Part shown: piece after piece, positions 59,780 through 64,000 of the stretch | How positions within the stretch are numbered: the first letter of the stretch is position 1 | Layout: every line of letters begins with the position of its first letter | NCBI GenBank assembly: GCA_950295325.1 | Contig: OX485806.1 | Location: 7,316,001-7,380,000, forward strand | Direction of reading: 5' to 3' | DNA: 64,000 bases | From: Polytrichum commune | Lineage: Eukaryota > Streptophyta > Polytrichopsida > Polytrichales > Polytrichaceae | Position numbers and translations under genes: made by a program | Notes under the pieces: generated by a model | Databases searched by the model: none | What the model was told of the DNA's origin: nothing | What the model saw: the letters and a program-made list of their open reading frames with translations, nothing else

Positions 59780-60500
59780 CCTGTTACTTGCGCACAAAAT
59801 CCCAGCTACAAAAATATACAACATCGGTGCATTTCCTCAAAGACCTGGCCCCATGGGGTGGAGTCACGAGATGTGCTACCAAAACCAAATTTCAACTCCA
59901 GCGTTTCTCATGCACAGGCATTTGCTAGGGTCCCCAAGTCAACGTTTGGACCTTGGTAGCATGGTCAAAGGGATGGGTTCCCTGTGGAGTTGACATGTAT
60001 TTTCTTCAAAAGCAAAAAGATTCAGTCAACACCACAAAAGACCATTTTAGTGTTTTAGTGTTTTGGAACCTCAGGCGCAAAAATGCACGTTCGGTGCATT
60101 TCCTCAAAAAACCCTGGCCCCATGAATGGAAATCACAAGGTGTGCTGCAAACCAGAATTTCTGCTTGAGGGTTTCTCATGCACGACATTGCCCAGAAACC
60201 CACGTCCTCATTTGGACCTTGGTAGGATTGTTCTAAAGGATGAGTTCACTGGAGTTCACATGTATTTTCTTCAAAAGCAAAGGATCCGGTCAACACCATA
60301 AGAGATTGTTTTAGCATTTCGTGACTTCAAGTGTTTAAGCTTAGTTGTACTTGGGTACAAATCCGAGCCGCAGAAACACACATTTGGTTCATTTCCTCCA
60401 AGTCCAGCCAGTGGATGGATATTGCAAGATGTGCTGCAAAACCCAATTTGTGCAACATTCCTCCCAAGTCCACTTTTCATCCTTGGCACCATATTTTACG
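59780..60500 (+). repeat. Diverged tandem repeat, unit about 265-293 bp, three copies
   Basis: GGTGCATTTCCTCAAA occurs at 59826 and 60093, with a variant (GGTTCATTTCCTCCAA) at 60386. Each is followed by CCTGGCCCCATG or its variant, AGATGTGCTRCMAA, and then CATGCACRNCATT. ACATGTATTTTCTTCAAAAG recurs at 59993 and 60258. Several short open frames arise from it and are ignored. Confidence 0.85.
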
Positions 60501-61365
60501 TGATGAGATCATCTCTGTGTTCGATCATAAATTTATCTGATTTAGATGGAGGCAAGAGCATTTGGTCATCTTTACTGGAGATCGTTAAGTTTACGCATGC
60601 TTCCTGCTACCATGTCATTGTCTTGGTTTGCGCCTGTCGCTGAATTGTTTCACACCTTTTTGTCAGATACTGTTCTGATTAGCAGGTTCTCCAAATCTTT
60701 GGGGATGGAAATTTCGTTTATCCCCTTGTGGGAGGCCTATGGTGGATTTCCTGTAGCGATTCTCTTCCTCTTGTCGCCAGAGTTTTTTGATACGTATTTT
60801 TATTTTCAAGGACGTGCTTGTTCAGGGTGTTCCACCTTTACGGAAGGATCTGATGGGATGCAAAATCCCAACTCCTTAGTTTCTGCTACAAATTTTCTTT
60901 TAGAGTTTCTTTCGAGAATTTGTCATGGTTGCTTCGCCGGCAACTTGTGCATTGATTTTACCTTCGTTCAAAACACTCACCTTCCAAGAAACCTGGTACA
61001 AGTCCATGAAATGAACTGCCGGGACCAGTTTCAAAAGCCCATGTTACATGATGCTCCTTTGAGATTTCTGATGCATTACCAACAGAGCAAGTCTGGATAG
61101 ACAAATTATCCCGAATCCTGCCAAGTTCTCTTTTCACGAACCGCTTCAATAAACCAGACTCGTCTGTTTCCCATCTCCAATCCTTGCGGCTTTGGTTTGG
61201 CTTCGAGGGCAACGATCTGGAGGGATCAAAGGGTAAAAGCGATACATCTCCACCATATACAGATACATCGGCACCGACATAAATATATTGGCCGGTGATA
61301 AGGCGCTTGAGATACCTTCCACATAAAAAGAACATCTGTACAACCAACAAGGTGTTCCTGCTCAC
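60501..61365. other. Unresolved open frames
   Basis: A 184-codon plus-strand frame (60546-61100) and a 135-codon minus-strand frame (61365-60958) overlap. The minus one (KRLITGQYIYVGADVSVYGG) reads slightly more protein-like near its start. Neither has a motif I recognise, and they cannot both be real. No product assigned. Confidence 0.2.
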
Positions 61366-63002
61366 AACCCATCATTCATCAAAACCCACACACCAGAAGA
61401 TGTCTTTTCCCCAGCCTCCACCGTCATTTCCTGAATTAATCAGAATCAATCTGCAACCTCAAGAGTCAGTACGATCACAACGAAGTCAACGGAAGGGAAG
61501 CACATAAAACAGATACATTGAAATATAATAAGCACATAAACCATACCAACATGACGACGGGCAGTGGCAAGCACAGAGGGGAAATCTCAATACGCCGACA
61601 AACTCCATGCTCACAAACGAGATATACGTATATTCGACGATGATGCATTAGTCGTGATGATGTCTTCACCCTCAAGAAATCCTTAACCTGACCTTGTAGA
61701 CAGGGGATAATAAAGGTTCCGCAGATGGAGGGATGCCCATGCTGACAAGAATGAGTAGAACACCTGCCACACATCGATACAAATATAAACTCATCACGTG
61801 ATGTATGGACAGGACAGCAACAAGGAGAAAACCAACAATACAATAGAGCTGAGTTCACAACAGACGTAACCCCATAAGCTCACAAAATACATCATAACAC
61901 TAGGTGTGCAGTGAGCTAACAAATAAAAAAGATGCACAGCAACTCAACATCACCAACCAAGTGAAGATGTCCGTACTGGCGACAACAATACGGAAGGGAA
62001 GGATTAGTTATTGCTGACAGACGGGAGAAAATGTACGATTGGAGTGAAATACGGGGATGGAGTAAGAGGATGCTAATGATAGAGGTTATCGCAGTCAGTA
62101 AGTGAGTGGAAGCGACGGGGAAATTGCAGGTGGATAGGTAGACATGGGTCGCACGTAGGATTTGTGAGGATTGCGTTTACCAGCACCAACCTCATCTCAT
62201 GCAGATAGAAAATCTGGTTGGGGTGAAAACATCTGCAGTCTCACGAGACACTTCACAGCCAACAAAATGTTGACAAGCGCCATGATGAAACACTCGTGAT
62301 GGAGTGCACAAGCAGAGAGTGCTGAAGAGCATAAATGGTGCTCAACCATGTATAATTTTGCGCATCCTTCATCCACAAGGACTTTCTAACCTCCCTCCTA
62401 ACTCTCCTACAAGATATACAGTTACTCAATTCATTCCCGGTGACTTGCTCCTCGCTCGTTGAGAGAGCCTACCACTCCAAATCTAAATATGTACTGGTGA
62501 CAATAGTTGCGTCACTCCAAAGTTGCTGGACTAGCAAAAATGATTTGTCTATACAAATCTGTATACTTTTGTAGACAACTACCCCTGCTCCTTGTGACTG
62601 ACTGACCCTCAAGAGATGATGTAATTACAGATTCGAGTTCCTGGTGCAAGACGGCTTTGGTATGATACACATATGGCACAACGGAAATGGATACTTGCTG
62701 TTACAAGTACATTCTCGTCATGTTGCGGTCAAAAGTATCCAAAGCTTTCTTTGATGTACTCTGGCAAAACATCGTTGGTATCTCCCTCAAAGGACCAGCA
62801 ACTGCGGGAGCCGTAGAACGACTGTACTGCGCGACTGGCCTCGCGATTTGGTCTCTTGAAGCAATCCTCAAGTTCCCGGAATAGAAACTGCAAAATCAAC
62901 CGCTTGTACAAATTAGAACTCTGAAAGCAGCACATGTGAAGGAAAGGAGACACAACATACTCGAACACAGAAAAGAAAATAACAAAGAACATTGAGTGTC
63001 AC
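61366..63002. other. 3' region of the serine-rich gene and flank
   Basis: Downstream (minus strand) of the serine-rich protein. An open frame at 62992-62729 (-) begins 11 bases after the stop of that gene and contains RELEDCFKRPNREASRAVQ; it could be 3' UTR or a further exon. Nothing else recognised. Confidence 0.3.
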
Positions 63003-63485
63003 TTACTCATCAGAAAATAGAGTCATCGCTTCTTCTTCTTCTTCCGAATCTGTGCCCAGGCTCATCCTACTCAACCTGCTGGTCCTTCCTTGAGGACTCT
63101 TCGACAGGTGGTGCGGCCGACCGGGTAGAGTTCTGTTCACTTCGTTGAAGATATTAGTACTCTCCTTCGACCCTGCGTCTCTTGACCCAGCCCTAGGAGA
63201 AGTGGGCAGAGCCACAACGGCTGCGGCACGCTTCTGTTGCTCACGATGAAACCTGCAACGGAAAGAGCCGGGATGATTCGTCGGAGAGCACATGCACGTC
63301 ATCTTCACTGGCGATGAAGATGCAGAAACAGACTTCCTTGGTGCAACCGATGCGGAAGGAAGACGACCATCGGGAGACGATGCGCGTTCTCTTCCACTAC
63401 CGCCATTTACACTAGATTTCTTACTTGAGCTCGCAGACAATGAGCGGGGCTTGAGCACCGCCTTCAACAAATTTTGAGCATGCAT
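63003..63485 (-). CDS. Serine-rich protein with CSPTNHPGSFRC motif
   Basis: 160 residues on the minus strand, ATG at 63485, stop TAA at 63003-63005. The core motif MTCMCSPTNHPGSFRCRFH (residues 62-80) is the hallmark of a plant serine-rich protein family of unknown function. Around it are Ser/Arg/Lys-rich, probably disordered segments (SLSASSSKKSSVNGGSGR) and an acidic C-terminus (DSEEEEEAMTLFSDE). No signal peptide or membrane segment, so probably cytosolic or nuclear. The ATG was chosen because it is the first after a clean 5' UTR splice acceptor. The stop overlaps a perfect donor, GA|GTAAGT, so an alternatively spliced form could extend beyond it. The family match is from the motif; function is not inferred. 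Confidence 0.85.
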   Translation of the reverse strand: MHAQNLLKAVLKPRSLSASSSKKSSVNGGSGRERASSPDGRLPSASVAPRKSVSASSSPVKMTCMCSPTNHPGSFRCRFHREQQKRAAAVVALPTSPRAGSRDAGSKESTNIFNEVNRTLPGRPHHLSKSPQGRTSRLSRMSLGTDSEEEEEAMTLFSDE

Positions 63486-63502
63486 CTTGAAAGTCTCGTT
63501 AA

Positions 63503-63578
63503 CTGCACAAAACAGACATCTTCAGGTCAGCTTAACTCCTCAACTCCTTTTGTTCGAGAAACAAAGTAAATAACTCAC
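63503..63578 (-). other. 5' UTR intron of the serine-rich gene
   Basis: 76-bp intron, donor GC|GTGAGT (63578-63573) and acceptor TTTTGTGCAG| at 63503, lying 17 bases before the ATG. Removing it also removes an out-of-frame upstream ATG (ATGTCTGTTTTG). Confidence 0.65.
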
Positions 63579-64000
63579 GCTTCTTGGGTAAAGAAGGAGG
63601 CGCTCCCACACTCTAGAAACAGAGCGAAACCGCTCCAACTTCTCAAAATACGAAAACCTCGCCGATATTCAAGGAGCAAGAACTCGCACAAAATCCATCA
63701 ACATTTCACAACACCGTCAAGACTCTGAAGAGATGGCGTACCAAGAGTCTGCAATACAGCCACAACGATGCCGAATCACACCGTTATCTTCACACCTTCA
63801 CGAAACACTCTCACTTGTCCAATAGACTCTTCACAGCACCAAGACAGTTACCGAGATGCACTCCCACTCCAGGAACCCAATACGGCTCCGAGCACGTACA
63901 CGCAAACACTCTTTCCGCCAAAGATTACACCTCTCACCTCACCAAGACACGAATCGTTTCAGTTTCCTAAAGAATCAACACACTCCTCCACAAAGTATCT
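63579..64000 (-). promoter_or_regulatory. 5' UTR and promoter region of the serine-rich gene
   Basis: Unique sequence on the minus strand. Holds a short upstream ORF (ATGTTGATGGATTTTGTGCG, 11 codons, near 63700). No TATA box was evident before the window edge. Confidence 0.4.

Noticed and set aside
1-64000. tRNA, rRNA, snRNA, CRISPR or organelle insertions
   Set aside because: Scanned by eye for tRNA T-loop motifs, rRNA and U6 signatures and regularly spaced short repeats; none held up.

Overview
Nuclear DNA of a land plant. The evidence is spliced plant-type genes with GT..AG introns (a PEN-2 gamma-secretase subunit, a calcium-binding tetratricopeptide protein, a serine-rich CSPTNHPGSFRC protein) and a Ty3/gypsy chromovirus primed by initiator-Met tRNA. 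The clade cannot be fixed from sequence alone. Mostly short introns (137-695 bp in the TPR gene) and low gene density (three recognisable genes in 64 kb) make me lean, weakly, towards a bryophyte-like genome.

Layout. 0.7-1.7 kb: dead pogo/Tigger-type transposase. 2.6-3.7 kb: nested MITEs ending just upstream of the PEN-2 gene (3968-5808, +). 6.8-11.5 kb: decayed minus-strand coding remnants of unidentified, probably transposon, origin. 12.2-18.8 kb: one complete, young-looking LTR chromovirus with near-identical LTRs and a target-site duplication, but four in-frame stop codons. 18.9-19.3 kb: a six-copy 61-bp minisatellite, then a Stowaway MITE. 22.1-23.2 kb: a decayed LINE ORF2 tail. 24.7-28.8 kb (-): a six-exon EF-hand/TPR/zinc-finger gene, with a tandem repeat rich in TTAGTRAC and CCGGT upstream of it. 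31.8-57.2 kb: gene-poor DNA packed with short inverted-repeat elements. 59.8-60.5 kb: a diverged tandem repeat. 63.0-64.0 kb (-): the serine-rich protein gene with a 5' UTR intron.

The three genes share no obvious pathway. PEN-2 is a membrane-protease subunit, the TPR protein is a probable calcium-responsive scaffold, and the serine-rich protein is of unknown function. The striking content is repetitive. At least two classes of short non-autonomous element coexist. One has GGG...CCC ends and TAA/TTA/TCA-type 3-bp duplications (PIF/Harbinger-like); one of these is inserted inside another, leaving the empty site legible. The other is a uniform 217-219 bp family flanked by TA whose ends are palindromic. 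Eight poly-G/C runs of 10-20 bases are a further oddity.
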